Assembly: GCF_003284965.1 (NCBI RefSeq)
Contig: NZ_QMEW01000016.1
Span: 41,604 to 105,603 of the forward strand
DNA from: Mycolicibacterium sp. GF69
GTDB lineage: Bacteria; Actinomycetota; Actinomycetes; Mycobacteriales; Mycobacteriaceae
Reading direction: 5' to 3'
DNA: 64,000 bases
Shown here: in pieces, positions 18,149-26,598 of the stretch
Layout of the letters: the number at the start of each line of letters is the position of its first letter
Position numbering within the stretch: the stretch's first letter is position 1
The notes under the pieces: generated by a model
Database searches by the model: none
The model's input: the letters and a program-made list of their open reading frames with translations, nothing else
What the model was told of the DNA's origin: nothing
Made by a program: the position numbers and the translations under genes

Positions 18149-19092
18149 ATACGTATCCGCTCGATCCACCACTGCCGGCGCTCCGGCGTTGCGGCCAACG
18201 CCGCCAGCCGCGCCGGGTCGGGCACCACGGCCCCGATCGGCAAGTACCCGCCTTCGGTCGGCAGCGGTTCGGCGACGTCGTCGACGAACAAACCGCCGGT
18301 GCCCAGGCCGCACGCATGACGCAAGTCCGGTAACGCCGCGGCGGCCAGCAGCCCGCGGCCGATGCCGACCGCGGAGTCGAGCGCGCTCGAGACCACGATC
18401 GGGATGTCGATCTGCGCGGCGATCGCGAGCAGTGCGCGTACCCCGCCCAGCGGCGCCACCTTGAGCACCGCGACGTCCGCGGCGTTCTCGCGCACCACGC
18501 GCAGTGGGTCGTCGGCCTTGCGGATGCTCTCGTCGGCGGCGATCGGGACATCGACGCGGCGCCGCAACTCAGCCAGTTCGGCCACCGTCACGCACGGTTG
18601 CTCGAGATACTCCAGCGGCCCATCGGCCGTCAAAGCCGTTGCCGCGGTGGTGGCTTCGTCGACTGTCCAGCCGCCGTTGGCGTCGACCCGAACGGTGGGC
18701 ACGCTGGCCCTCACGGCGTTGACCCGCGCCACGTCGTCGGCGAGTGTCTGCCCGGGCTCGGCGACCTTTACCTTGGCCGTGCGGGCGCCGGGGAAGCGGG
18801 CCAGCACCTCGGGCACCCGGGCGGCGTCGACGGCCGGCACGGTCGCGTTGATCGGGATCCGGTCCCGACGCGTCTCGGGCGGTGGCTCGTAGGCTGCCTC
18901 GAGTGCCGACGCCAACCAGTGCGCTGCCTCCGCCGGCCGATATTCGAGGAATGCGCCAAACTCACCCCAGCCGGCCGGGCCGTCGATCAGCGCCACTTCG
19001 CGGACGGTGATGCCGCGAAACCGAACCCGCATCGGGAGCGCGACCACATGGAGGCGGTCGAGGATGTCGTCGAGTTGGCGCATGGGCACCAT
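18127..19092 (-). CDS. menC: MenC, o-succinylbenzoate synthase
   Basis: MenC dehydrates SHCHC to o-succinylbenzoate. It is an enolase-superfamily enzyme; the 321-residue protein shows the lysine motif TAKVKV, metal ligands in VDANGG, YLEQPC and AADES, and the second Lys in LKVAPLGG. It aligns along its whole length with the M. tuberculosis protein as I remember it, including the N-terminus from the ATG at 19092; an internal ATG at 19083 is better placed for a ribosome binding site and could be the real start. Its final codons lie in the TGACAC operator array. Confidence 0.95.
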   Translation of the reverse strand: MVPMRQLDDILDRLHVVALPMRVRFRGITVREVALIDGPAGWGEFGAFLEYRPAEAAHWLASALEAAYEPPPETRRDRIPINATVPAVDAARVPEVLARFPGARTAKVKVAEPGQTLADDVARVNAVRASVPTVRVDANGGWTVDEATTAATALTADGPLEYLEQPCVTVAELAELRRRVDVPIAADESIRKADDPLRVVRENAADVAVLKVAPLGGVRALLAIAAQIDIPIVVSSALDSAVGIGRGLLAAAALPDLRHACGLGTGGLFVDDVAEPLPTEGGYLPIGAVVPDPARLAALAATPERRQWWIERIRMCHPLTR

Positions 19093-19156
19093 CCTGCCCG
19101 GATCGCGATGGCCCGGTGATCAGGTTTAGGCCGCACCCGAGCGGGCTACCTTTCAG

Positions 19157-19168
19157 TTACTTAACTAA
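19157..19168. promoter_or_regulatory. AT-rich near-palindrome upstream of tspO
   Basis: TTACTTAACTAA is palindromic except at two symmetric C positions, and stands out as the most AT-rich spot in the 97-base gap between menC and tspO. It lies 21 bases before the tspO ATG. It resembles MarR-type operators in size and composition, but could equally be a -10 region. Confidence 0.3.
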
Positions 19169-19189
19169 TTGCAAATCGGCGAGGAGCCC

Positions 19190-19675
19190 ATGGTGCAACT
19201 CAAGACACTCGTCCCGACGGCACTCGCGGTGACGGCAACAGCGGTTATCGGTGGGCTGGCCAGCAAGGACTCGCAGTCACTGTGGTACACGAAGCTGCGC
19301 AAGCCGCCTTATCAACCGCCGCCGCAGGCGTTTCCGATCGTATGGCCGATCCTGTACGCCGACATCGCGGTGACGTCGTCGGCGACGCTCGACGAGCTGG
19401 AGCGGCGCGGACAGACCGACGAACGTCGCCGCTACCTCGCGGCACTCGCGGTGAACCTCGTCCTCAACGGCAGCTGGTCGTGGTTGTTCTTCAACCAGGG
19501 CAAGCTGGGCACCTCGGCCGTGGCCGCGGGCGCGCTCACGGTCAGCAGCGCCGACCTCACCCGCCGTGCGGTGCAGGTCCGCGGCGCCCAAGCGGCACCG
19601 CTGGCGCTGTATCCGCTGTGGTGCGCGTTCGCGACCGCACTGTCCACGCACATCTGGCTGCTGAACCGACGCTGA
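19190..19675 (+). CDS. tspO: TspO/MBR family membrane protein
   Basis: A 161-residue five-helix membrane protein. It has the TspO pattern: WYTKLRKPPYQPPPQAFPIVWPILY after the first helix and LNGSWSWLFF in the middle. TspO proteins bind porphyrins, heme and sterols and act in tetrapyrrole handling or stress responses. GAGGAGCCC sets the ATG at 19190; an earlier in-frame TTG at 19169 has no such support. The stop overlaps the ATG of the SOUL gene (TGATG). Confidence 0.88.
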   Translation: MVQLKTLVPTALAVTATAVIGGLASKDSQSLWYTKLRKPPYQPPPQAFPIVWPILYADIAVTSSATLDELERRGQTDERRRYLAALAVNLVLNGSWSWLFFNQGKLGTSAVAAGALTVSSADLTRRAVQVRGAQAAPLALYPLWCAFATALSTHIWLLNRR

Positions 19676-20298
19676 TGCGACTCCTCGAGATCCCCCGCCA
19701 AGCCGCGGAGTCGGTGCTCTCGATCGTCGGCATCCGGGTCGGCACCGAAGAGCCGCACTATCTGGCGACCAAGCTGACGGACCGGGTCGAGATTCGTCGG
19801 TACGGCCCGCGGGTCGCCGCCGAGACGACGGTGTCCGCCGACGAGGACCGCGCCAGGAACATCGGGTTTCGACGGCTCGCCAACTACATCTTCGGCGGTA
19901 ACCACCGCGACGAGACGATCGCGATGACCGCCCCGGTCGGCCAGCAGTCGCGCGAGAAGATCGCGATGACGGCGCCGGTCGTGCAAGCCGCGGACGGCGA
20001 GCATTCGACGATCCGCTTCTACATGCCTTCGAAGTGGACGTTGGACACGCTGCCTGCGCCGGATGACGAGAAGGTGCGGCTGGTGACGGTGCCGGGTGAG
20101 ACGGTCGCGGTGTTGCGGTTCAGCGGCGACCGGAGTCCGCGCGCGATCACCGATCGGACCCGAGAGCTCTCGGAGACGTTGCGCGTCAACGAGGTAGAAG
20201 TTGTCGGGGCGCCGCAGTCCTGGTTCTACGACCCGCCTTGGACGCTACCGTTCCGTCGCCGCAACGAGATCGCGATCCCGGTGCGCGCCGAGCCCTAG
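19675..20298 (+). CDS. SOUL family heme-binding protein
   Basis: This 207-residue protein carries the SOUL/HBP signatures: an N-terminal Tyr-rich strand (RVEIRRYGPRVAAET), LANYIFGGN and the repeated IAMTAPV segments. SOUL proteins bind heme or other porphyrins. Translation is coupled to tspO by a one-base overlap, so both products probably handle the same tetrapyrrole. The stop codon shares CTAG with the convergent acyl-CoA ligase. Confidence 0.9.
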   Translation: MRLLEIPRQAAESVLSIVGIRVGTEEPHYLATKLTDRVEIRRYGPRVAAETTVSADEDRARNIGFRRLANYIFGGNHRDETIAMTAPVGQQSREKIAMTAPVVQAADGEHSTIRFYMPSKWTLDTLPAPDDEKVRLVTVPGETVAVLRFSGDRSPRAITDRTRELSETLRVNEVEVVGAPQSWFYDPPWTLPFRRRNEIAIPVRAEP

Positions 20299-21854
20299 AC
20301 CGTCGCGCGGTCGCGGCCCTCCCAGTACGGCTTACGCAGTTCCTTCTTCAGGATCTTGCCCGTCGGGTTGCGCGGCAACTCGTCGGTGATGTCGACGGTC
20401 TTCGGACATTTGTAGGCCGCGAGCCGCTCCCGACACCAAGCGATGAGCTCTTCTGGGGTCGCCGAACCCTCCAGTGACACAACGGCCTTGACCACCTCAC
20501 CCCACTTGTCGTCGGGGACCCCGATCACGGCGACGTCGGCCACCGCGGGATGTTCGGCGACCACCCGCTCCACCTCGATCGAGTAGATGTTCTCCCCGCC
20601 GGAGATGATCATGTCCTTGAGTCGATCCTCGACGAAGATGTAGCCGTCTTCGTCGATGCGGCCGATGTCCCCGCTGCGGAACCAGCCGTCGTCGGTGATC
20701 GCCTCCGCGGTCGCGTCGGGCTTGTTGTGGTAGCCCTTCATCAGTTGTGGTGTGCGGAACCACAGTTCACCCTGCTCGCCGGCCTCGACATCGGCCAGCG
20801 TATCGGGGTCGACGACGCGAACGTCCGCGCCCGGGATCACCCGCCCGGCGCTGACCAGCCGCTCCTCGGCGCCCGAGCGGTGATCGTCGGGCAGCAACTG
20901 ACTGATCACCCCGCAGACCTCCGTCAACCCGTACACCTGGATGAAATCGGTGTTCGGCCACGCTTTGAGCGCAGCTCGCAGCAAAGGCAGCGGCATCGGG
21001 GAGGCGCCGTAGACGTATGTCTTCAACGCCCCGAACAGCTTGACCGCGTCCTCGCCGGACTCCAGCACCTTCGCCAGTACGGCGGGCACCAGGAACGTCC
21101 GATTCGCGCCCTTGAGGATCGCGCCGGCCAGCGACGCCCCGTCGACTTCGCGTGTCATCACGCTCGGCACACCGTCGTGAATTCCGAACTGTACGTAGGA
21201 CGATCCGCCGACGTGGAACAGCGGCATCGACACCATGCTCTTGTCGCCCTCGTCGAAGCCCCACCCGTTGTGCGCGTGAATCGTGTGCGCGATCAAGTTG
21301 GCCTGGGTGATCTGTACGCCCTTCGGGCGTCCGGTCGTTCCCGACGAGTACATGATGATCACCACGTCGTCGGGTTGGACGTCGTCTGAGCGGCCGACCG
21401 GCGTCGAGTCGGCCAGCAGCGCCTCGTAGTCGTCGTCGTCGCCCTCCGGGGTCACTTCGATGATCTGTTCGACGCCGGTGAGCTTGTCGCGGATCTTCTC
21501 GATGGTCGGTTTGAGCTCGCTGCCGACGACCAGCAGCTTGGCCCCCGAGTCGTTGATCACGTAGTCCAGCTCGTCGGCGGCCAGCCGGAAGTTGATGATC
21601 GCGTTCGCCGCGCCCAACGACGCGGCGGCCAGGGTCAGTTCGACGCACGCCGGGTGGTTCTTGTCCAGGAACGCCACCACGTCGCCGCGCCCGATGCCGC
21701 GCTGCTGCAGCGCGCCCGCGAGCCGGCGCACCCGCTCGTTCCATTGTTCCCACGTCCAGCTGCGGTCGAGGAAGGTCATCGCTTCGGCGTCGGGTTTGGT
21801 TTCGGCCCAGTGCGCGAGCCGTTCGTCGAGAAAACGCGGGTCAGGCAGGTTCAT
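20295..21854 (-). CDS. Acyl-CoA ligase (FadD type)
   Basis: An ANL superfamily adenylate-forming enzyme of 519 residues. It has the P-loop YSSGTTGRPKG, the A5 motif YGLTE, the hinge region GWFRSGDIGRIDEDGYIFVEDRLKDMI and the catalytic Lys in NPTGKILKKEL. It would activate a fatty acid or other carboxylate with ATP and CoA. It is not the FadD8 homologue, which lies at 39.9 kb. The ATG at 21854 gives the usual N-terminus; substrate unknown. Confidence 0.88.
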   Translation of the reverse strand: MNLPDPRFLDERLAHWAETKPDAEAMTFLDRSWTWEQWNERVRRLAGALQQRGIGRGDVVAFLDKNHPACVELTLAAASLGAANAIINFRLAADELDYVINDSGAKLLVVGSELKPTIEKIRDKLTGVEQIIEVTPEGDDDDYEALLADSTPVGRSDDVQPDDVVIIMYSSGTTGRPKGVQITQANLIAHTIHAHNGWGFDEGDKSMVSMPLFHVGGSSYVQFGIHDGVPSVMTREVDGASLAGAILKGANRTFLVPAVLAKVLESGEDAVKLFGALKTYVYGASPMPLPLLRAALKAWPNTDFIQVYGLTEVCGVISQLLPDDHRSGAEERLVSAGRVIPGADVRVVDPDTLADVEAGEQGELWFRTPQLMKGYHNKPDATAEAITDDGWFRSGDIGRIDEDGYIFVEDRLKDMIISGGENIYSIEVERVVAEHPAVADVAVIGVPDDKWGEVVKAVVSLEGSATPEELIAWCRERLAAYKCPKTVDITDELPRNPTGKILKKELRKPYWEGRDRATV

Positions 21855-21884
21855 GCGACGAGCGTGCCACGCCGGGCGCACCGG

Positions 21885-23231
21885 TCAGTCGGGATTGGCC
21901 GAGTTGAGCGCCGAGTCCGGGGCCACCTCGCCGGCCTTGCCGCCCGCGTCATCGGCCCCGACGTGTTCGCGGTTCAGGCCCCTGCGGTCGTAGAACCGGG
22001 TGACGGCGGCTCCGATCGTCAGACCGATGAGAAGCCCGACCGTCGTCGATATCAGCGCGTGGGTCAGTCCCGCGTCGACGCGTCCGTCGAAATAGAGAAG
22101 TGCCCGGGCGCCGAGAAAGACCTGGTGCATGGGTTCGAAAGTGGCCAGCCAGCCGAATACGGGCGGCGCGGCCTGCAGCGGAATGGTGCCTCCATTGGAC
22201 GGCAGTCCCAGCATCACGAAGACGAAGAGGTTGACCAGCAGCCCCATCGAACCCAACGCGGCGATCAACGACGTCGCGGTGATACCCACCGCCGCGATCG
22301 TGAACGCACCGTAGAGCCACAACGCCAGGGCGTTCGGTATCGGCATGCCGAGGCCGTGCGCGATCGCCATGTAGACCGCCGACGTCAACACCGCGATGAT
22401 CACCATGAACGCCCACTTGACGAGCAGTGTGCGGAACCGCGAGATGCCGACCTGTTGTGCGAGCCGGTACACCGGGCCCAACTCCGAGGGCACGAAGCCG
22501 AGCATCGAATCGACCAGCGAGCTGACCACGATGCTGCCGGTGAACCCCGCTAGCAGCAACAGCAGCGCGTAGTAGAACGCCGACAAGCCGTTGCCGGTGC
22601 CGTCGGGAAGCGGAGCATAGTCGTTGACCGATACGTCGATCGGGTTGGACAGCGTCAACGCCACCCCGCCGGGAAGCGGTGCACCGGCCTCGCGGGCCGC
22701 GTCGGCGGACAGCTGTTGGCCGACACGGGAATTGATGTCGTTGAGGGCCTTGCCCAGTGTCATTCCGGCGATGCTCGCGCCGAGTTCGCCGGCTCGCGGG
22801 CTGACCGAGATCGCGACGGCCGGCCGGTCCGGTTCACCCGGTCGCATTGCCGCCGCGCCGAATTGCTCGAGTCGCCTGGAGAAATCGGCCGGGATCACCA
22901 CCTGGCCGTAGATATGTGCCCTGTCCATTTGGTGAGACGCCTGCTCGACCGTCAGCTCGCGCAGGTCGAATCGTTCGGGGTCGAGCCCGGACTTCAGTCC
23001 GTCGACGATCTGCCGGCCCGTCGGCCCCTCGTCGGAGTTGACGACCGCGATCGGGAAGTGATGCAGGTTCTTGGTCGGGTTCAGGATGCCGGCCAGATAC
23101 AGTCCCGACAGCGCAGCGAACAGCACCAGCGCTACGACGATGGGCTGCAACCAGAATCGCGGGGTGCGCAGCGTGGCGAGCGGGTTGGGCGCGGCATGGC
23201 GTGGGGGTGGCGCGGCGGCGGCACGCGTCAT
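21885..23231 (-). CDS. YhgE/Pip-like ABC-2 type membrane protein
   Basis: A 448-residue membrane protein. One N-terminal helix (about 30-50) is followed by a large extracytoplasmic domain with VNSDEGPTGRQIVDGLKSG and then five or so C-terminal membrane segments (about 230-425), the arrangement of YhgE/Pip and ABC-2 permease relatives. No ATPase gene is nearby, so it may work with a distant partner or alone. The ATG overlaps the stop of the amidohydrolase (ATGA). A charged cytoplasmic tail follows the last helix. Confidence 0.78.
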   Translation of the reverse strand: MTRAAAAPPPRHAAPNPLATLRTPRFWLQPIVVALVLFAALSGLYLAGILNPTKNLHHFPIAVVNSDEGPTGRQIVDGLKSGLDPERFDLRELTVEQASHQMDRAHIYGQVVIPADFSRRLEQFGAAAMRPGEPDRPAVAISVSPRAGELGASIAGMTLGKALNDINSRVGQQLSADAAREAGAPLPGGVALTLSNPIDVSVNDYAPLPDGTGNGLSAFYYALLLLLAGFTGSIVVSSLVDSMLGFVPSELGPVYRLAQQVGISRFRTLLVKWAFMVIIAVLTSAVYMAIAHGLGMPIPNALALWLYGAFTIAAVGITATSLIAALGSMGLLVNLFVFVMLGLPSNGGTIPLQAAPPVFGWLATFEPMHQVFLGARALLYFDGRVDAGLTHALISTTVGLLIGLTIGAAVTRFYDRRGLNREHVGADDAGGKAGEVAPDSALNSANPD

Positions 23232-24832
23232 TCGCCGAAGACCTGCCGGCCCGCCAGAAAAGTCGCGCGCACCTGAAGATCGGCGATCTCGGCCGGCGGC
23301 ACAGTGCGCGGATCGGCGGACAGCACCACCATGTCGGCGTACTTGCCCACTTCCAGCGAGCCGATCACGTCGTCGGAGAACAGTTGCCACGCCGCGTCGA
23401 TGGTCTGCGCGCGGATCGCCTGCTCGACGGAGATGCGTTGTTCCGGTCCGATGACCCTGCCGCTGGGCGCCGTGCGGGTGGCTGCGACGGCGATGTTGCG
23501 CAGCGGCTCTTCGGGCGTGACCGGCGGATCGTTGTGCAGTGAGATCCGCATGCCGGTGGCGACCGCCGAACCGCAAGGCATCCAACGGCTGCCGCGCTCG
23601 GAACCGAACAGACCGTCGACGATGAGGTCGCCCCAGTAGTGGATCTGGTCGACGAAGATGCTGCACGTGACGCCGAGATCGTGTGCCCGCTCGAGTTGTT
23701 CGTCCCGGATCGCACCGACGTGCTCGAGCCGCAGCCGGTGATCGTCGCGCGGATGCCGGCGCAGCACGTCTTCGTACACGTCGAGGATGGTGTCGACACC
23801 GGCGTCGCCCTGGACGTGGCACGCCATCGGCCAGCCTTGCGGGAAGTAGGTGTGCACGATCTCGGTCAGCTGCTCGCGGGTGTAGTTGGCGTGGCCGCAC
23901 GACCCGGGAGCCACGCCGATGGTCCGCGTGGCATCGGAGTCCAGATAGGGGAAGGACAAATCGATGTTGCCGATCCACGGTGAACCGTCGACCCATATCT
24001 TGATGCCGACCTGACGGAACAGATCGTCGCCGTTGGCCGGGGTCATGTCGGTCTTCATGTCGGCGTTCGACACCTCGTAGACGCGCAGCCGCACGGTGAG
24101 GTCGTTGCGCATCTGTTCGAGCACCGGCCGGAAGGCGGGCTCGAACGCCATCTCCGAACACGTGGTCAGGCCCGCGCGGTTGAGCCGCCCAAGTTCGGCG
24201 TGCAACATTGCCGGATAGTCGGCCGGGTTGATCGCACCGCTCAGCACGCTGAACACCGCGCCGGTCTCCTCGGCGGTGCCGTCGAGTTCACCGCCGGCGT
24301 CGTGGCCGTACCGCGCGCCCTTCGGGTCCGGGGTATCGCGGGTGATGCCGGCCCGTTTCGCCGCAGCGGTGTTGAAATACGCCTTGTGCCCGGAGTTGTG
24401 GATGATCACCAGCGGGGTGTCGGGCGCTTGGCTGTCGAGCCACGCGAGCGTCGGCTCCGGCAGCCCGGCTTGGAGCAGCGGGTCCCAGCCGTTGAGATAG
24501 GCGCCGTCGGGTCCGCGTTTTGCCACCTCGTTGCGGATCGAGGCGACGACATCGTGGGCGTCGGGCAGCGTCACCGGCCGGATGTCGACCATCCGCTCGG
24601 AAAGCACGATCGCCTCCATCAGCGGATGCCCGTGGGCCTCGACCAGTCCCGGCATCACACAACCGTCTGCGACGTCCAGCGTTCGGGTTTCGGCGCCGAT
24701 CCACGCGTCGATATCGCGCCGGTCCCCCACCGCCACGATGCGGCCGTCGACGACCGCGAGCGCCTCGGCGGTCGGCTGACGGTCGTCGACGGTGAGCACG
24801 GTTCCACGAATGACCAGGTCAGCGGTCGGCAT
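23228..24832 (-). CDS. YtcJ-like metal-dependent amidohydrolase (Rv0552-like)
   Basis: This 534-residue protein belongs to the amidohydrolase 3 family. It has the N-terminal beta-sandwich strand (VIRGTVLTVD), the metal-binding EAHGH, a middle barrel His in HVQGDAGVD, LRLEHVGAIRD, and the C-terminal QTIDAAWQLFSDDVIGSLEVGKYADMVVL. The metal-dependent hydrolysis of an amide or imine bond is expected. Length and neighbourhood (near menC and fadD8) match Rv0552 of M. tuberculosis. A GAGAGGATC ribosome binding site precedes the ATG. Confidence 0.85.
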   Translation of the reverse strand: MPTADLVIRGTVLTVDDRQPTAEALAVVDGRIVAVGDRRDIDAWIGAETRTLDVADGCVMPGLVEAHGHPLMEAIVLSERMVDIRPVTLPDAHDVVASIRNEVAKRGPDGAYLNGWDPLLQAGLPEPTLAWLDSQAPDTPLVIIHNSGHKAYFNTAAAKRAGITRDTPDPKGARYGHDAGGELDGTAEETGAVFSVLSGAINPADYPAMLHAELGRLNRAGLTTCSEMAFEPAFRPVLEQMRNDLTVRLRVYEVSNADMKTDMTPANGDDLFRQVGIKIWVDGSPWIGNIDLSFPYLDSDATRTIGVAPGSCGHANYTREQLTEIVHTYFPQGWPMACHVQGDAGVDTILDVYEDVLRRHPRDDHRLRLEHVGAIRDEQLERAHDLGVTCSIFVDQIHYWGDLIVDGLFGSERGSRWMPCGSAVATGMRISLHNDPPVTPEEPLRNIAVAATRTAPSGRVIGPEQRISVEQAIRAQTIDAAWQLFSDDVIGSLEVGKYADMVVLSADPRTVPPAEIADLQVRATFLAGRQVFGE

Positions 24833-24876
24833 TGGGGGATCCTCTCAGGCGGAACGAAAAACCGATGAAAAACTTC

Positions 24877-24937
24877 CGTGGATCGTGTCGATTTGGGTGG
24901 GGCGCCGTTCGACGTAGTTGCGAGGGCACGATCCACG
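24877..24937. promoter_or_regulatory. Perfect 11-base inverted repeat bracketing the DGPF gene promoter
   Basis: CGTGGATCGTG (24877-24887) and CACGATCCACG (24927-24937) are exact reverse complements 39 bases apart. The promoter elements lie between and partly on the left arm. Only the right arm would be transcribed from this promoter, so it is more likely a paired protein-binding site than an RNA hairpin of the DGPF mRNA. No matching regulator is evident nearby. Confidence 0.5.
24886..24913 (+). promoter_or_regulatory. ECF42-type promoter of the DGPF gene
   Basis: TGTCGA (24886-24891), an 18-base spacer and CGAC (24910-24913) match the bipartite TGTCGA / CGA-C/T pattern that I remember being reported for ECF42 sigma factors, whose usual targets are DGPF (YCII) genes. 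It lies about 60 bases upstream of such a gene. The likely sigma factor is at 41644. Confidence 0.6.
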
Positions 24938-24973
24938 AGCCCGTCACCCCCATCAGAGAAGGAGACGAGAACG

Positions 24974-25438
24974 ATGGCGCGTTACATGCTGATCATGCGG
25001 TCCACCCCTGAGGCCGAGGCCGCGATGGCCGAGATGGAGATCGACTTCGACCAGATCATCGAGGAGATGGGCCGCTTCAACGAGGAGCTCATCAAGGCCG
25101 GCGTGATGCTGGCCGGCGAGGGCCTGACGGGACCCGAGGAGGGTTTCGTGGTCGACTTCGACTCCGTTCCGCCTGTGGTCACCGACGGCCCGTACACCGA
25201 GGCCAAGGAACTGTTCAACGGCTTCTGGATCATCGATGTGTCGTCGAAGGAGGAGGCCAAGCAGTGGGCGCAGAAGATCCCGCTGGGTAAGGGCGTCAGG
25301 GTCGAGGTGCGGCGGGTCTCGGAGACCAGCGAGTTCCCCCAGGACAACCCGTGGGTCAAGAAGGAAATCCGGTGGAAGGCCGACCTCGCCGAGAAGGCCG
25401 CGGCACAGGCCCGCGCTGAGGCCGAGCGCCTTCGCTGA
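24974..25438 (+). CDS. DGPF/YCII-domain protein
   Basis: A 154-residue protein of the YCII-related DGPF group: the motif appears as DGPYTEAKE (71-79), after MLAGEGLTGPEEG and before LFNGFWII. It has a ferredoxin-like fold and no known enzyme activity. The last 25 residues are an Ala/Glu/Arg-rich helix. GAAGGAGACGAG precedes the ATG. Genes of this type are typical targets of ECF42 sigma factors, which fits the promoter found here. Confidence 0.88.
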   Translation: MARYMLIMRSTPEAEAAMAEMEIDFDQIIEEMGRFNEELIKAGVMLAGEGLTGPEEGFVVDFDSVPPVVTDGPYTEAKELFNGFWIIDVSSKEEAKQWAQKIPLGKGVRVEVRRVSETSEFPQDNPWVKKEIRWKADLAEKAAAQARAEAERLR

Positions 25439-25525
25439 GCGTCAACCATTGCGCCGAAACTGTGTTCCAGCAGCGAAACATCGAGTGAGCGCCTGCTGGA
25501 ATACAGTTTCGGCATTGACGTCCGC
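25439..25525. terminator. Long intergenic hairpin between convergent genes
   Basis: GCCGAAACTGTGTTCCAGCAG (21 bases, 25453-25473) pairs with 25493-25513 at 20 of 21 positions around a 19-base loop. Outer bases (GTCAA near 25441, TTGAC near 25518) extend the symmetry. It fills the gap between two convergent genes and would form in either transcript, so it could work as a two-way terminator. There is no T-run, as is common in mycobacteria. It may also be one copy of a dispersed palindromic element. Confidence 0.6.
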
Positions 25526-25993
25526 CTAGACGACCTTCGCCAGGCTGAAACCGCTCCGGTAAATGGCCCCGGCCGGATCGCCACAAGCCGCGACGTCCTG
25601 CGTGTTGACCGCGGTGCCGTTCAATGTTGCCGCTTCGAAGGAAAATGCAACTGTGCCTGGGACAGTCACGTTGTCGTTGGGCGGCTTGCACCGAACCGCA
25701 TGGGCGTAGCGGATGGTCATGTCCCAACGCCCGTTGTTCAGCAGGGCCCGTCCGCCGTACGGCACGACACGCGGGTCGGTCACGGGTGTGACGGCGACGT
25801 CGGCGCACCCCGGTCCGCAGGGCGTGATCACCCATGTGTTGACCCTGCCAGTGTCGGACTCATAGCTGTACGTGCCGCTCAGCTCACCCGCGGACGGTTG
25901 AACGGGCCCGTCGGCCCATGCGGTGCCCGCCGATCCGATCGCCACGCCGGCCGACAGGAGGATCGCTGCGGGCAGCTCGCGACTGAAGGTCAT
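25526..25993 (-). CDS. Exported protein, unknown function
   Basis: This 155-residue product has a signal peptide (hydrophobic core about residues 9-25, cleavage after AWA at about 27). The mature part is beta-rich, with four cysteines (PCGPGC, RCK, ACGD) likely to form disulphides; GTYSYESDTGRVNTWVITPCG resembles other small secreted mycobacterial proteins. GAGGAAGCGGC precedes the ATG. It follows the Pro/Gly-rich exported protein by 14 bases on the same strand. No family assigned. Confidence 0.72.
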   Translation of the reverse strand: MTFSRELPAAILLSAGVAIGSAGTAWADGPVQPSAGELSGTYSYESDTGRVNTWVITPCGPGCADVAVTPVTDPRVVPYGGRALLNNGRWDMTIRYAHAVRCKPPNDNVTVPGTVAFSFEAATLNGTAVNTQDVAACGDPAGAIYRSGFSLAKVV

Positions 25994-26007
25994 GCCGCTT
26001 CCTCTCG

Positions 26008-26598
26008 TCAGATGTGTCCGGGCGAGCCGCCCATACCGCTGATGCCGCCGATACCGCCGGCATGGCCCATCCCGCCCATACCGCCGATGCCGTCGCCGAT
26101 CCCGCCGATCGGTGCCATCGGTGGCGGGGCGATCGGCGCCACCGGAGGCGGGGCGATCGGCGGCGCCGGCGGTGGCGCCAATGGGGGTGGCGCGACCGGG
26201 GGCGGTGGTTGTAGCGGAGGAGGCGGTGGTGCCGGAGAGGGCGCCGGCGGGGCGAACGGGCCGCCCTGGCATATCGGATTTGCAGGCTGGCTGACACATG
26301 CGGGATCGGCCGGGCCGGTGATCACCGGCGCCCCCGGCGGAGGCGTCGGGTCATACGGGCCGCCGCGACACACCGGGTTGGTGGGCTGGGTAATGCTTTT
26401 GGGGTCACCCGGGCCAGTGGGAGGCCCGGGGGGAGGGTCGGGAGGCTGGAGCGGCGCCGGCGCGATGGAGGTACCGGCGAAGGCGGGCATGGCGGTCGCC
26501 GGAACGGCCCCCGACGTCGCGACCATGGTCATGAGCGCGCCGGCCAACACGCCTCTGGTCAAGGTGTTGCGGACTGCGGAGCCTTTGGTCCCACTCAT
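26008..26598 (-). CDS. Proline- and glycine-rich exported protein
   Basis: A 196-residue product starting after GAAGGAGCGAAAG. A signal peptide (about 1-41) is followed by a Pro-rich region in which a motif of the form NP-CRGGPYDP / NP-CQGGPFAP occurs twice. It then has runs of PPP and APP, and ends in a Gly/Ile/Met repeat (GIGGMGGMGHAGGIGG). Such low-complexity chains are common in cell-wall proteins. Function unknown; the two cysteine motifs suggest a duplicated short module. Confidence 0.65.
   Translation of the reverse strand: MSGTKGSAVRNTLTRGVLAGALMTMVATSGAVPATAMPAFAGTSIAPAPLQPPDPPPGPPTGPGDPKSITQPTNPVCRGGPYDPTPPPGAPVITGPADPACVSQPANPICQGGPFAPPAPSPAPPPPPLQPPPPVAPPPLAPPPAPPIAPPPVAPIAPPPMAPIGGIGDGIGGMGGMGHAGGIGGISGMGGSPGHI

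Noticed and set aside
26008..26300. Possible collagen-like or CRISPR-like repeat in the GGC/CCG-rich stretch
   Set aside because: The repeats are short, irregular codon runs for Pro and Gly; there are no regular spacers.
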